Origin: DASRDR01 sp963812945 [NCBI: uncultured Candidatus Rokubacteria bacterium] | GTDB taxonomy: Bacteria; Methylomirabilota; Methylomirabilia; Rokubacteriales | Direction: 5' to 3' | Assembly (NCBI GenBank): GCA_963812945.1 | Contig: CAWEXD010000012.1 | Location: 248,001-312,000, forward strand | Length of the DNA stretch: 64,000 nt | Part shown: positions 53,515-61,480 of the stretch, piece by piece | Layout: every line of letters begins with the position of its first letter | How positions within the stretch are numbered: position 1 is the stretch's first letter | Made by a program: the position numbers and the translations under genes | The notes under the pieces: generated by a model | What the model was told of the DNA's origin: nothing | Seen by the model: the letters and a program-made list of their open reading frames with translations, nothing else | Database searches by the model: none

Positions 53515-53712
53515 CTAGCGGCTCGGCGCCGGCCGCGGCCGCCGGTCGCGCCAGAGTCCGAGCAGGAGCGTGAGGAGCGCGAGCCCCATCTCGTCGACCA
53601 GCGGCAGCGGATCGGGCAGGACGAAGTCCACCACCGTCAGGATCGCGAAGATCGTGAAGAGCGCCGGGAAGCGCAGATTCAGGCGCTGGAGGAGTCGCGT
53701 CAGGATCGCCAC
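53515..53712 (-). CDS. Small two-helix membrane protein (DUF6116-like)
   Basis: 65 residues if the GTG at 53712 is used: a basic lead ILTRLLQRLNLRFPALF, helix 1 (TIFAILTVVDFVLP), a turn DPLPLVDEMG, helix 2 (LALLTLLLGLW), and an Arg/Pro-rich tail. The pattern L-P-D-P-x-P-x-V-D-E between two helices is one I associate with DUF6116-type proteins of unknown function; that identification is tentative. It is divergent from the membrane protein at 53732 with only 19 bases between starts. The longer frame upstream overlaps that gene and is unlikely. Confidence 0.6.
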   Translation of the reverse strand: MAILTRLLQRLNLRFPALFTIFAILTVVDFVLPDPLPLVDEMGLALLTLLLGLWRDRRPRPAPSR

Positions 53713-53720
53713 GGGCCGAG

Positions 53721-53726
53721 TATATA
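53721..53726 (+). promoter_or_regulatory. TATATA -10-like element at the membrane-protein start
   Basis: TATATA ends six bases before the ATG at 53732, so transcription would begin at or next to the start codon. No -35 match is seen, and AAGGAG lies too close to the ATG to act as a normal ribosome-binding site. Confidence 0.35.
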
Positions 53727-53731
53727 AGGAG

Positions 53732-54598
53732 ATGGCCTGGTACGGCTGGCTCGGGGCGCTCGTCCTCCTGATCGACCAGGCCCTGCTGCCCTGGCAGATC
53801 GAGCCTCTCGCCCGCTGGTTCACCCCCGCGATGTGGACGGCCTACATCCTCCTGGTCGACGCCTGGGTCCTCCGCCGGGACGGCCGGTCGCTGCTCCACG
53901 ACCGGCCCCGGGAGGCGCTCTTCATGGCGACCGTCTCGATTCCGCTCTGGCTTCTCTTCGAGGGCTACAACGTGCGCCTCCAGAACTGGGCGTACTTCGG
54001 CGTGCCCGAGACGCCCTGGGTCGCCGCCCTCGCCTATGCGTGGGCGTTCGCGACGATCTGGCCGGGGCTCTTCGAGACGGCGGCGCTGCTCGGCGCCGGG
54101 CCCTTGCCCACCCCGGACGCGCCCCCGGCGCGGGTCCCGCTCTCCGCCGGGCTCCGGCTGGCGGTGGTGGTCGGCGTGATCTTCGTCGTCGTGCCGCCCG
54201 TTCTCCCGGCCGCGGTGCGGCCCTGGACGTTCGGGTTCGTGTGGCTCGGGTTCGTCCTCCTCCTCGACCCCTTGAACGCCCGAGCGGGGCGCCCGTCGTT
54301 CCTCGGCACGTGGCGGGCCGGCGATCGGCGATTCACCGGCCTTTGGCTGGTCGCCGGCCTCGTGTGCGGTCTCCTGTGGGAGCTCTGGAACTACTGGGCG
54401 CTCGCCCGGTGGCGCTACGTGGGCGTCCCCGTCTTCCCCGCGGTCAAGCTCTTCGAGATGCCCCTCGCCGGCTACCTGGGGTTCCCGCCGTTCGCCCTCG
54501 AGATCTTTGCGATGTATCATTTCGTCCGGCCTCTGGCCGGCCTGTCGGAGCCGGCCCGAGACGGACGGACGAGCGATCGAGCGACTATCACGCGCTAG
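53732..54598 (+). CDS. Polytopic membrane protein with internal duplication, unknown function
   Basis: 288 residues, seven to eight membrane helices, not assigned to a named family. Two halves carry a matching motif: LLFEGYNVRLQNWAYFGVP (about residue 72-90) and LLWELWNYWALARWRYVGVP (about 212-231), that is E-x-[YW]-N-x5/6-W-x-Y-x-G-V-P. Each is followed by another helix with an acidic residue (GLFETAALL; FALEIFAMYHF). Charged and aromatic residues within membrane helices suggest an enzyme or pigment/lipid-binding protein. Its layout recalls the duplicated lycopene-cyclase (CrtYcd)-type proteins, but I cannot confirm homology. Followed by the H1-like gene at 37 bases. Confidence 0.75.
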   Translation: MAWYGWLGALVLLIDQALLPWQIEPLARWFTPAMWTAYILLVDAWVLRRDGRSLLHDRPREALFMATVSIPLWLLFEGYNVRLQNWAYFGVPETPWVAALAYAWAFATIWPGLFETAALLGAGPLPTPDAPPARVPLSAGLRLAVVVGVIFVVVPPVLPAAVRPWTFGFVWLGFVLLLDPLNARAGRPSFLGTWRAGDRRFTGLWLVAGLVCGLLWELWNYWALARWRYVGVPVFPAVKLFEMPLAGYLGFPPFALEIFAMYHFVRPLAGLSEPARDGRTSDRATITR

Positions 54599-54635
54599 AA
54601 CAACACCCACCAGCACACCAGGAGGACGGGAGATC

Positions 54636-55034
54636 GTGGCGAAGAAGCGTCAGGCGCGCCCCGCAGCGAAGAAGGCATCGAGCAAACCCACGAAGGCCGC
54701 CGGAAAGCCGTCGGCGAAGAAGACCGCGAAGCCGGCGCCGAAGGCCAGGGCGGCCGCGCCGGCGACGCGAGCCGCCGCGCCCGCCCGGCCGGCGGGCCCG
54801 GGTCTCATGGAGCTCGCCGAGCGCCTGCGCGACGACATCCTGAGGAGCAAGCACACGCATCCGGATCCGTGGGCCTACGGCGCGAAGGCGCGCCCGTGGG
54901 GAGAGCGAGCTCAGACCCTGGTCGATCAGATCGCGTCCAGCGGGGACACCGGGGCGACCCGGCGTGCCCTGGAAGCGCTGGACGGCGAGGTCCAGCGAGA
55001 CCGCGACTTCCAGGAGGCCCGGCGCCTCTTCTAG
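54636..55034 (+). CDS. Histone H1-like Lys/Ala-rich protein with a folded C-terminus
   Basis: 132 residues. The N-terminal 50 or so are Lys/Ala/Pro-rich with AKK and KPSAKK repeats (for example PAAKKASSKPTKAAGKP), like bacterial histone H1-type nucleoid tails. The C-terminal part (about 55-132) is a folded helical domain: LMELAERLRDDILRSKHTHPDPWAYG, WGERAQTLVDQIASSG, TRRALEALDGEVQRDRDFQEARRLF. This second part is not one I recognise. Presumably it binds DNA through the tail (inference). GTG start at 54636 with GGAGGA nine bases upstream. It ends two bases from the convergent LLM gene. Confidence 0.8.
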   Translation: MAKKRQARPAAKKASSKPTKAAGKPSAKKTAKPAPKARAAAPATRAAAPARPAGPGLMELAERLRDDILRSKHTHPDPWAYGAKARPWGERAQTLVDQIASSGDTGATRRALEALDGEVQRDRDFQEARRLF

Positions 55035-55036
55035 GC

Positions 55037-56065
55037 TCAGAGCACCAGCCCGGCCATCACCCGGATGGCCTCGGGCTGGGTCGTCGCGCAGATGAGCGTC
55101 GTGACGCCGGCCGACCGCCAGAGCGCCAGGCGCTCCCGGATGCGCTCGGGCGGCCCGCAGAGCGCGACCTCGTCGACCAGCGCGTCGGGAACGGCCGCCT
55201 CCGCCTCGGGCCGGCGCCCGGCCAGGTACAGCTCCTGGAGGCGGACGGCCGCCTCCTCGTAGCCGTAGCGGCACGCGAGGTCGAAGTAGAAGTTCCGCCC
55301 GCGCGCGCCCATCCCTCCCACGTACAGCGCGATGCGCGGCTTCACCCGCGCGCGGCAGGCGTCCACGTCCGGGCCGACCACCACCGGCACCATGGGAGCG
55401 ACGTCGAAGCGCTCGCGCTTCCCCGGAACGCCCGCCCGGGCGAAGCCCTCGGCCAGCGCCTCGCGGAGGAGGCCCGCGCGCTCGGGCGAGTAGAATACCG
55501 GCAGCCAGCCGTCCGCGATCTCGGCGGCGAGGGCGACGTTCTTCGGCCCGATCGCGGCGAGATAGATCGGGAGGTCGGCGCGGGCGTGCACGATGCTCCG
55601 GAGCGGCTTCCCGAGCCCGGTGGCGCCGGGCCCCCGGTACGGGATCTGGTAGTGCTCCCCGGTGTGCTCGAGCGGCCGCTGGCGCGCGAGAATCGCGCGC
55701 ACGATGGACACGTACTCCCGCGTCCGCCCGAGGGGCTTGCCGAACGGTTGCCCGTGCCAGCCCTCGACCACCTGGGGCCCGGAGACACCGAGGCCCAGGA
55801 GCGCCCGGCCCCCCGACAGGGCGTCGAGCGTCATCGCCGTCATCGCGGTCATCGCGGGAGTCCGCGCGGCCATCTGGAGGATCGCGGTGCCGAGCTGGAT
55901 CCGGTACGTGAGCGCGCCGACCCACGCGAGCGGGACGACCGCGTCCGAGCCGTAGGCCTCCGCCGTCCACACCGAGTGGTAGCCGAGGCGCTCGGCGTCC
56001 TGCACCGCCTGGACGTCCACCTGCACGCGCGCGCCCGCATATCCCAGGCCGAGCCCCAGCCGCAT
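55037..56065 (-). CDS. LLM-class (F420/FMN-dependent) oxidoreductase
   Basis: 342-residue TIM-barrel of the luciferase-like monooxygenase family. Motifs: [103 protein letters not shown]. The [15 protein letters not shown] pattern is typical of the F420-dependent branch, although FMN-dependent relatives share it. Substrate unknown; no F420 biosynthesis gene is in the window. ATG 56065 begins the conserved barrel; a frame 10 codons longer starts at 56095. Confidence 0.9.
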   Translation of the reverse strand: MRLGLGLGYAGARVQVDVQAVQDAERLGYHSVWTAEAYGSDAVVPLAWVGALTYRIQLGTAILQMAARTPAMTAMTAMTLDALSGGRALLGLGVSGPQVVEGWHGQPFGKPLGRTREYVSIVRAILARQRPLEHTGEHYQIPYRGPGATGLGKPLRSIVHARADLPIYLAAIGPKNVALAAEIADGWLPVFYSPERAGLLREALAEGFARAGVPGKRERFDVAPMVPVVVGPDVDACRARVKPRIALYVGGMGARGRNFYFDLACRYGYEEAAVRLQELYLAGRRPEAEAAVPDALVDEVALCGPPERIRERLALWRSAGVTTLICATTQPEAIRVMAGLVL

Positions 56066-56160
56066 CCGCCGAATCTCACCCACGCCCCGCGTCAAGTCAA
56101 GCGACCCGGCGGCAGGCGGCGCGGCCGATCCATCTGGGAGAAACGATTGTCAGGCGCGCG

Positions 56161-56169
56161 TGCTACGAT
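56161..56169 (+). promoter_or_regulatory. Extended -10 element of the GT-C-like gene
   Basis: TGCTACGAT (TG-N-TACGAT) ends five bases before GTG 56175, so the transcript could begin at that codon. No acceptable -35 was found. Confidence 0.35.
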
Positions 56170-56174
56170 CGGGC

Positions 56175-58286
56175 GTGCCGCAGGCGCACCTGCTTCTGGT
56201 CCTCTCGGGCGCGCTCCTGCTGGTCCCCTCGGCCGACTACGGCGTCTTCACTGGTATCCCGCTCAGCACGCTTCCGCAGGCCATCGCCCTCGCTCTCCTG
56301 GCGCCGTTCGCCGTCAGTCGAGCGCTGCGGGCCGCCTACCGACGACTCCTCCGCCGGCTCGGGCCGCTGGCCAGCCGCGGCTTGGTCGGGGTGGCCGTCG
56401 CCGCCCTCGGCCTGAAGCTCGTCATCCTCGCCTCCGGTAGCCACGCCGGCTTCCTGGCGTGCTATCGCTCACCGGCCGCTGCCCCCTCGGCCGGATCCTG
56501 CGAGCGCTCCTACGAGAACCCCTTCCTTCGCTTCGGCGTGACGCGGCTGGACCGGTCGATCGACTTCGGGCCAGCGGACTGGAACCTCGTCTTCGTGAAC
56601 TCCCGGCGCTTCCACTTCTTGCCCTGGGTGCCGGGCCACGTGCGGCGCGACCGGCTCCCGCTGGAGGCGCGCTGGAACGGTGTCCTCGCGCCAACGCAGT
56701 CGGCCGTGGCCGAGATCGTCTACGTCGGACAGGCAACGATGCGCCTGGGCGCCGGCCCGATCGTCGACCTGCCACCACACTACGGCCAGCCGACCACGGC
56801 AACTGTCGAGATCCCGGCCGGCCGTCACGAGATGACGCTCACCTATCGATTCGACGACGGCTCCCGCGTGGGCAGCGGTCCGCCCCCGGGCTCGTACGCG
56901 ACCTTCCGGCTTCGAGTGCCCACCCCCGCGGGACCGACGGCGCTCGTGGCTGCGCGGCCGTCGCGCCTCGCGCGCGCGGGGGCTGGCCTCGTGGACGCCG
57001 CCGTGCTCCTCCTGGCCGGCCCGACGCTTCTCCTCTATGCCCGCCTCCTCGCGCGCGACTGGTGGATGCTCGCGCTGGTCGCCGCGGGCGGCCCGCTCGC
57101 CTACTGGTTCCGGGTGACGCTGCCGGGGCTCCCCCGGGGCCCCGGATTCCTCCTCCTCCTCGGCTGCCTGCTCGTCTTTCTGCTCGCCCGCCCCCGACAT
57201 CGCCGGTTGCTGGCCGTCTATCTGTCTACCGGATACCTGGCTCTGTTCACCGCCTTCCGCAGCTTCAGTCGCCTCGACACCGTGGTCTACCGGCCGCCCA
57301 ACGACGACTGGTTCACGTACGAATCGCTCGCCTACTCCATGCTCGAGACGTGGTCGCCGGCGGGCGGCGAGCGAGTGTTCTTCTATCAGCCGCTCCTCCG
57401 CTACGTGCGGTTCGTCGGCCACCTGCTCTTCGGCGACGGCGAGCTCCTGCTCCTCGCCGCCTCGCTGGCCGCGCTGAACTGGGCTCTCTTCTGGCTGATG
57501 GCCCGGCTCTGGCGAGGGTCGCGACCGACACGAGCGGGCATCGCGCTCTTCATCGGCGCCGGCCTTCTCCTCCTGGGCCTCGCGAACTCCGCGACGGTCG
57601 TCACGTTCGTTCAGGCGCCGCTCTCCGAGTATCCGACGTGGATCTTCCTGCCGCTGCTGGTTCCCCTGCTGTTCTGCTCGGACCGCACGCGGGACTGGCT
57701 GGGAGGCGCGGCGCTCGTGGGCCTCTCCTTCCTCACGCGCGCGAACCACGCCCCTGCCCTCCTCGGGATCTGGCTGATCTTCCTCGGGCGGGCCTACCGG
57801 CGGCGGCCCCGATCGGCCATCCTGGCCAGCGCGCTGGTCCTGCTCATGGGCCTTCTGCCCCTCGCCCACAATCTCTACTACGGGCGCCGCTGGGTCTTCG
57901 TCACCTCCAGCGCGGACCTCCCCGCGAACCTGTCCTTTCCCCCGACGCGCTGGCTCACCATCGTGCACGACGCGGAGGCGCGCGACGCGGCATGGACTCA
58001 CGTGAGATACCTTCTCTACCTGACGAGCTCCGGTGAGGCGCTCCTCCAGCCCGTCATGCACGGCCTGCAGGCGGCCTGGATCCTGGCCGTCTTTCTGGTC
58101 GCTCGGCGGTGGCGGTGGTCCTGGATCCGCGTCTCCCCCCTCCTGGTGCTTCCCGCTCTCTATCTCGGCGTGCACCTCGTCTACACGACGACCATCTACT
58201 TTCCCCGGCATCTCATCAGCGGCTACCTTGCGATGGGCGTCGTTGCGCTCTACGCCGCGCGGTCGGTCAAGAGATCCTCGGGTTGA
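56175..58286 (+). CDS. Large polytopic membrane protein, GT-C glycosyltransferase-like
   Basis: 703 residues from GTG 56175 (GTG 56160 would add five). Two N-terminal helices, then a soluble insert of about 170 residues (about 100-265) rich in beta strands (IVYVGQATMRLGAGPIVDL, ATVEIPAGRHEMTLTYRF), resembling a carbohydrate-binding jelly roll. About ten more helices follow from residue 280. A loop YRPPNDDWFTYESLAYSMLETW contains the paired acidic residues typical of the first periplasmic loop of GT-C enzymes that use polyprenyl-phosphate sugars. Such enzymes glycosylate lipids or envelope polymers. Assignment is by topology and motif; no glycan cluster is near. Confidence 0.7.
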   Translation: MPQAHLLLVLSGALLLVPSADYGVFTGIPLSTLPQAIALALLAPFAVSRALRAAYRRLLRRLGPLASRGLVGVAVAALGLKLVILASGSHAGFLACYRSPAAAPSAGSCERSYENPFLRFGVTRLDRSIDFGPADWNLVFVNSRRFHFLPWVPGHVRRDRLPLEARWNGVLAPTQSAVAEIVYVGQATMRLGAGPIVDLPPHYGQPTTATVEIPAGRHEMTLTYRFDDGSRVGSGPPPGSYATFRLRVPTPAGPTALVAARPSRLARAGAGLVDAAVLLLAGPTLLLYARLLARDWWMLALVAAGGPLAYWFRVTLPGLPRGPGFLLLLGCLLVFLLARPRHRRLLAVYLSTGYLALFTAFRSFSRLDTVVYRPPNDDWFTYESLAYSMLETWSPAGGERVFFYQPLLRYVRFVGHLLFGDGELLLLAASLAALNWALFWLMARLWRGSRPTRAGIALFIGAGLLLLGLANSATVVTFVQAPLSEYPTWIFLPLLVPLLFCSDRTRDWLGGAALVGLSFLTRANHAPALLGIWLIFLGRAYRRRPRSAILASALVLLMGLLPLAHNLYYGRRWVFVTSSADLPANLSFPPTRWLTIVHDAEARDAAWTHVRYLLYLTSSGEALLQPVMHGLQAAWILAVFLVARRWRWSWIRVSPLLVLPALYLGVHLVYTTTIYFPRHLISGYLAMGVVALYAARSVKRSSG

Positions 58287-58355
58287 AAGGGACCAGCAGC
58301 ACGGCAGCCGGCGCGCCTTGACACCCCCTCGAGCGCCGGCTCATCCTGAGGCGCC

Positions 58356-58805
58356 ATGGACCCACAGGCCGCAGGCCGTCCGATCGACGCGCTCGCGGCG
58401 CGGGTTGGCCCAGTGACCTTGGAGTTCCTCATGGTCCCCGGTGCGCCGCCCCCTCCGCCGACCGCGCCCTACAGCCACGCGGTGCGAGCCGGGGACTGGC
58501 TTTTCGTCACCGGCCAGCTTCCCGCGGACCCTCGGACGGAGCGGCTCGTCGCCGGCGGGATCCCCGAGCAGACCCACCAGGTGATGCGGAACCTGGAGAC
58601 CGTGCTGCGGGGAGCCGGCACGGGCCTCGAGCGGGTCGTCTTCGCGCGCGTCTACCTGGTCAACTTCGCCGACTACGCGGCGATGAACGCCGTCTACCAG
58701 AGCTACTTCGCGCCGGGCCGCCTGCCCGGACGAACGTGCGTCGGCGTGACCGGGCTCGCGCTCGGCGCACTGGTCGAGATCGACCTCGTCGTCCGGCCCG
58801 CGTGA
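58356..58805 (+). CDS. ridA: RidA/YjgF family protein (enamine/imine deaminase)
   Basis: 149 residues; the conserved trimeric chorismate-mutase-like fold begins near residue 35 (APYSHAVRAGDWLFVTGQLPADP). Then HQVMRNLETVLRGAGTGLERVVFARVYLVNFADYAAMNAVYQSYF, and the catalytic arginine in PGRTCVGVTGLALGALVEID. RidA hydrolyses reactive 2-aminoacrylate-type enamines. The N-terminal 25 residues (AAGRPIDALAARVGP) are an unusual extension; ATG 58431 is an alternative start that would remove it. It is upstream of the two BT1 carriers with a 7-base gap to the first. Confidence 0.92.
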   Translation: MDPQAAGRPIDALAARVGPVTLEFLMVPGAPPPPPTAPYSHAVRAGDWLFVTGQLPADPRTERLVAGGIPEQTHQVMRNLETVLRGAGTGLERVVFARVYLVNFADYAAMNAVYQSYFAPGRLPGRTCVGVTGLALGALVEIDLVVRPA

Positions 58806-58812
58806 TCCCGTC

Positions 58813-60108
58813 GTGAGCCGGCCGGGGCCGGACGGCACCGCGGCCGCCGGCGGGACCCCGGTCGGGCCTGGCGCGGGACCGCGGGTCCCGATCCAGCGTC
58901 TCCTCGTCTTCTTCGCCACCGTCTACGCCGTCCAGGGCCTCGCCGAGCCCGAGGCCGGGCTGGCCACCCAGCCCATCTTCTTCCTCCTGAAGGATGAGAT
59001 GGGGCTGAGTGCGTCCGAGACGGCCACGTTCCTCGCCCTGGTCGGCCTCGGCTGGAGCGTGAAGCCCCTGTACGGGCTCATCTCGGACCTGGTGCCGTTC
59101 CTCGGGTACCGACGACGGTCCTACCTCCTCGCGACGACGGCCATGGCGGCGCTGGGTTGGCTCGCCCTCGGCTTGCTTCCCGCGTATTCGTGGAACCCTA
59201 CGCTCGCGATCCTCGGGCTCACGGGAATCGGGCTCGCCTTCACGGACGTCCTCTGCGATGCCGTGATGATCGAGGAGGGCAAGGCGCGCGGTCTCACCGC
59301 GCGCTTCCAGTCCGTCCAGTGGACGGCCAACTACGGGGCGAGCCTCCTGGCCGGAGTCGTCGGAGGCTACCTCTCTGCGCACGTTTCGTACGGTCGGACG
59401 TTCCTGCTGGTCGCACTCTTCCCGGCGCTCTCGCTGGCCGCCTCGGCCTGGGCCGTGCGGGAGGCCCCGACGCGATTCGACCGCGCGACGGCCCGCCGGA
59501 CGGTCGGCGCTCTCCGCCAGGGCGCTCGCTCGGGACCGCTCGGTCGGGCCGCGGGATTCATCTTTCTCTGGAACTTCAGCCCATCGTTCGGCGTGCCGCT
59601 CGAGTACCACATGGTGGACGTGCTCGGGATCACCAAGATCCAGCTCGGCGCGCTGGAAAGCCTCGGAAGCGGCGCGGCGATGCTCGGGGCGCTCGCGTTC
59701 GGGCTCTACGCGAGGCGGTTGGCGCCGCGGCGTCTCCTGAACATCGCGATCGCCCTCGGCGTCGCCGGGACGGTCGCTTACTACGGCCTCGTGGGGTGGT
59801 GGTCGGCAGTCGCCCTCACCGTGTCGGTGAGCTTCGTCGGCGCCATCGCGCTGCTGGCCACGCTGGACCTGGCGGCCGGGGCGGTTCCTCTCCACGCCGA
59901 GGGGACGTTCTTCGCCCTCCTCATGTCGGTCGGCAACCTCGGCACGACCGGGAGCGAGTGGCTCGGCGGGCAGCTCTACGACCTGATCGGCCTCCCCTGG
60001 CTGATCGCCGTCAGTGCGGTGGCCACCGCAACGTGCTGGCTCCTCGTGCCCTGGATGCGGATCCCTGCGCCCCGGAACGGCTCGTCTTCGGGACCGCCTA
60101 TCCCCTGA
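58813..60108 (+). CDS. BT1/folate-biopterin-type MFS transporter, tandem copy 1
   Basis: 431 residues, about twelve helices. Family features: ATQPIFFLLKDEMGLSASETATFLALVGLGWSVKPLYGLISDLVPFLGYRRRSYLL, that is, a motif A variant with KPLYGLISD, and LAFTDVLCDAVMIEEGKARGLTARFQSVQW. BT1 members carry pterins or folates in protozoa, plants and cyanobacteria; bacterial substrates are unproven. It starts with GTG seven bases after ridA, probably co-transcribed. A close paralogue follows 64 bases downstream. Confidence 0.88.
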   Translation: MSRPGPDGTAAAGGTPVGPGAGPRVPIQRLLVFFATVYAVQGLAEPEAGLATQPIFFLLKDEMGLSASETATFLALVGLGWSVKPLYGLISDLVPFLGYRRRSYLLATTAMAALGWLALGLLPAYSWNPTLAILGLTGIGLAFTDVLCDAVMIEEGKARGLTARFQSVQWTANYGASLLAGVVGGYLSAHVSYGRTFLLVALFPALSLAASAWAVREAPTRFDRATARRTVGALRQGARSGPLGRAAGFIFLWNFSPSFGVPLEYHMVDVLGITKIQLGALESLGSGAAMLGALAFGLYARRLAPRRLLNIAIALGVAGTVAYYGLVGWWSAVALTVSVSFVGAIALLATLDLAAGAVPLHAEGTFFALLMSVGNLGTTGSEWLGGQLYDLIGLPWLIAVSAVATATCWLLVPWMRIPAPRNGSSSGPPIP

Positions 60109-60172
60109 GCATAGTGCGGCACACCTCGATGAAGCGCGCGCGCATGCAGCGTCCGGTCGGGGCGAGCCAGGC

Positions 60173-61435
60173 GTGAGTCCGGCTCCCGACGGGGCCGCGA
60201 GTTCTCCGACGCCCGGCGCGAGGTCGTCGGTGCCGCTCCGTCGGCTCCTCGTCTTCTTCGCGACCGTCTACGCCGTCCAGGGCCTCGCCGAGCCGAAGGC
60301 CGGGCTCGCGACCCAGCCCCTCTTCTTCCTGCTGAAGGACGAGATGCGGCTCGGCGCCGCCGAGACCGCCACCTTCCTCGCGCTCATCGGCTTCGCCTGG
60401 AACGTGAAGCCCCTCTACGGGCTCGTCTCGGACCTGATCCCGCTGTTCGGCTACCGGCGGCGCTCCTACCTGCTCGTGACGACCGTGCTGGCGGCCCTGG
60501 GCTGGCTCGTCCTGGGGCTGCTGCCCCACTACCCGTGGAGCCTCACGCTGGCGATTCTCTCGATCACGGGCCTGGGACTCGCGTTCACGGACGTCCTCTG
60601 CGACGCGGTGATGGTCGAGGAGGGGAAGGCGCGCGGCCTCACGGCCCGGTTCCAGTCGATCCAGTGGGCGGCGATCTACGGGGCGAGCCTCCTGGCGGGG
60701 GTCGCCGGAGGCTACCTCTCGGCGCACGTGTCCTACAGCCGGACCTTCCTCCTGGTCGCGCTGTTCCCGGTGCTCTCGTTCGCCGCCTCCGCCTGGGCCG
60801 TGCGCGAGCCCCGGACGCACTTCGACCGCGCGACGGTGACGTCGACGCTGGCCGCCCTCCGCGAGGGCGCCCGCTCGGGCCCCCTCTGGCGGGCCGCGGC
60901 GTTCATCTTCCTCTGGAACTTCACGCCGTCGTTCGGAGTGCCGCTCGAGTACCACATGGTGGACGTGCTCGGGATCAGCAAGATCCAGCTCGGCGTGCTG
61001 TCGAGCCTCGGAAGCGGCGCGGCGATGCTCGGGGCGCTCGTGTTCGGGCGCTACGCGACCCGGCTCGCGCCGAAGCCGCTCCTGAACCTCGCCATCGCCA
61101 TCGGCGTGGCCGGGACGCTCGCCTACTACGGACTGGTCGGCTGGTGGTCGGCGGTGGCGCTGACGGTCGTCGTGGGCTTCGTCTCGGTGATCGCGCTGCT
61201 CGCCACGCTCGACCTGGCGGCGCGGGCGGTCCCGCGGCGCGCCGAGGGCACGTTCTTCGCCGCGCTCATGTCGGTCAACAACCTCGGCACGACGGGGGCC
61301 GCGTGGGTCGGCGGCCACCTCTACGACCTGGTCGGGCTCAACTGGCTCATCGCCATCAGCGCGGTCTCGCTGGCGGCGTGCTGGCTCCTCGTGCCCTGGG
61401 TCCGGATCCCCGGCCCTCCGGCACCCTCGTCCTAG
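60173..61435 (+). CDS. BT1/folate-biopterin-type MFS transporter, tandem copy 2
   Basis: 420 residues, similar to the preceding carrier over its full length. Shared blocks include VFFATVYAVQGLAEP, SAHVSYSRTFLLVALFP (Ser for Gly), PSFGVPLEYHMVDVLGI and AMLGALVFGRYA. Helix-6/7 loop and C-terminal ends differ most. Presumably arose by tandem duplication with later divergence, since DNA identity is clearly broken by many silent changes. The GTG start at 60173 is chosen because it gives the same N-terminal length before the first helix as copy 1; a longer frame runs back into copy 1. Convergent with the third transporter (45-base gap). Confidence 0.88.
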   Translation: MSPAPDGAASSPTPGARSSVPLRRLLVFFATVYAVQGLAEPKAGLATQPLFFLLKDEMRLGAAETATFLALIGFAWNVKPLYGLVSDLIPLFGYRRRSYLLVTTVLAALGWLVLGLLPHYPWSLTLAILSITGLGLAFTDVLCDAVMVEEGKARGLTARFQSIQWAAIYGASLLAGVAGGYLSAHVSYSRTFLLVALFPVLSFAASAWAVREPRTHFDRATVTSTLAALREGARSGPLWRAAAFIFLWNFTPSFGVPLEYHMVDVLGISKIQLGVLSSLGSGAAMLGALVFGRYATRLAPKPLLNLAIAIGVAGTLAYYGLVGWWSAVALTVVVGFVSVIALLATLDLAARAVPRRAEGTFFAALMSVNNLGTTGAAWVGGHLYDLVGLNWLIAISAVSLAACWLLVPWVRIPGPPAPSS

Positions 61436-61480
61436 GTCTCGGTCAGCCCCGACCTCCGGAGCACGCGGCGTCGCCCCGGC

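Noticed and set aside
58318-58346. TTGACA upstream of ridA as a promoter
   Set aside because: No acceptable -10 at 16-18 bases (only TCATCC/CATCCT).
60109-60172. Remnant third carrier between the BT1 genes
   Set aside because: Only 64 bases and no BT1-like codons before the GTG of copy 2.
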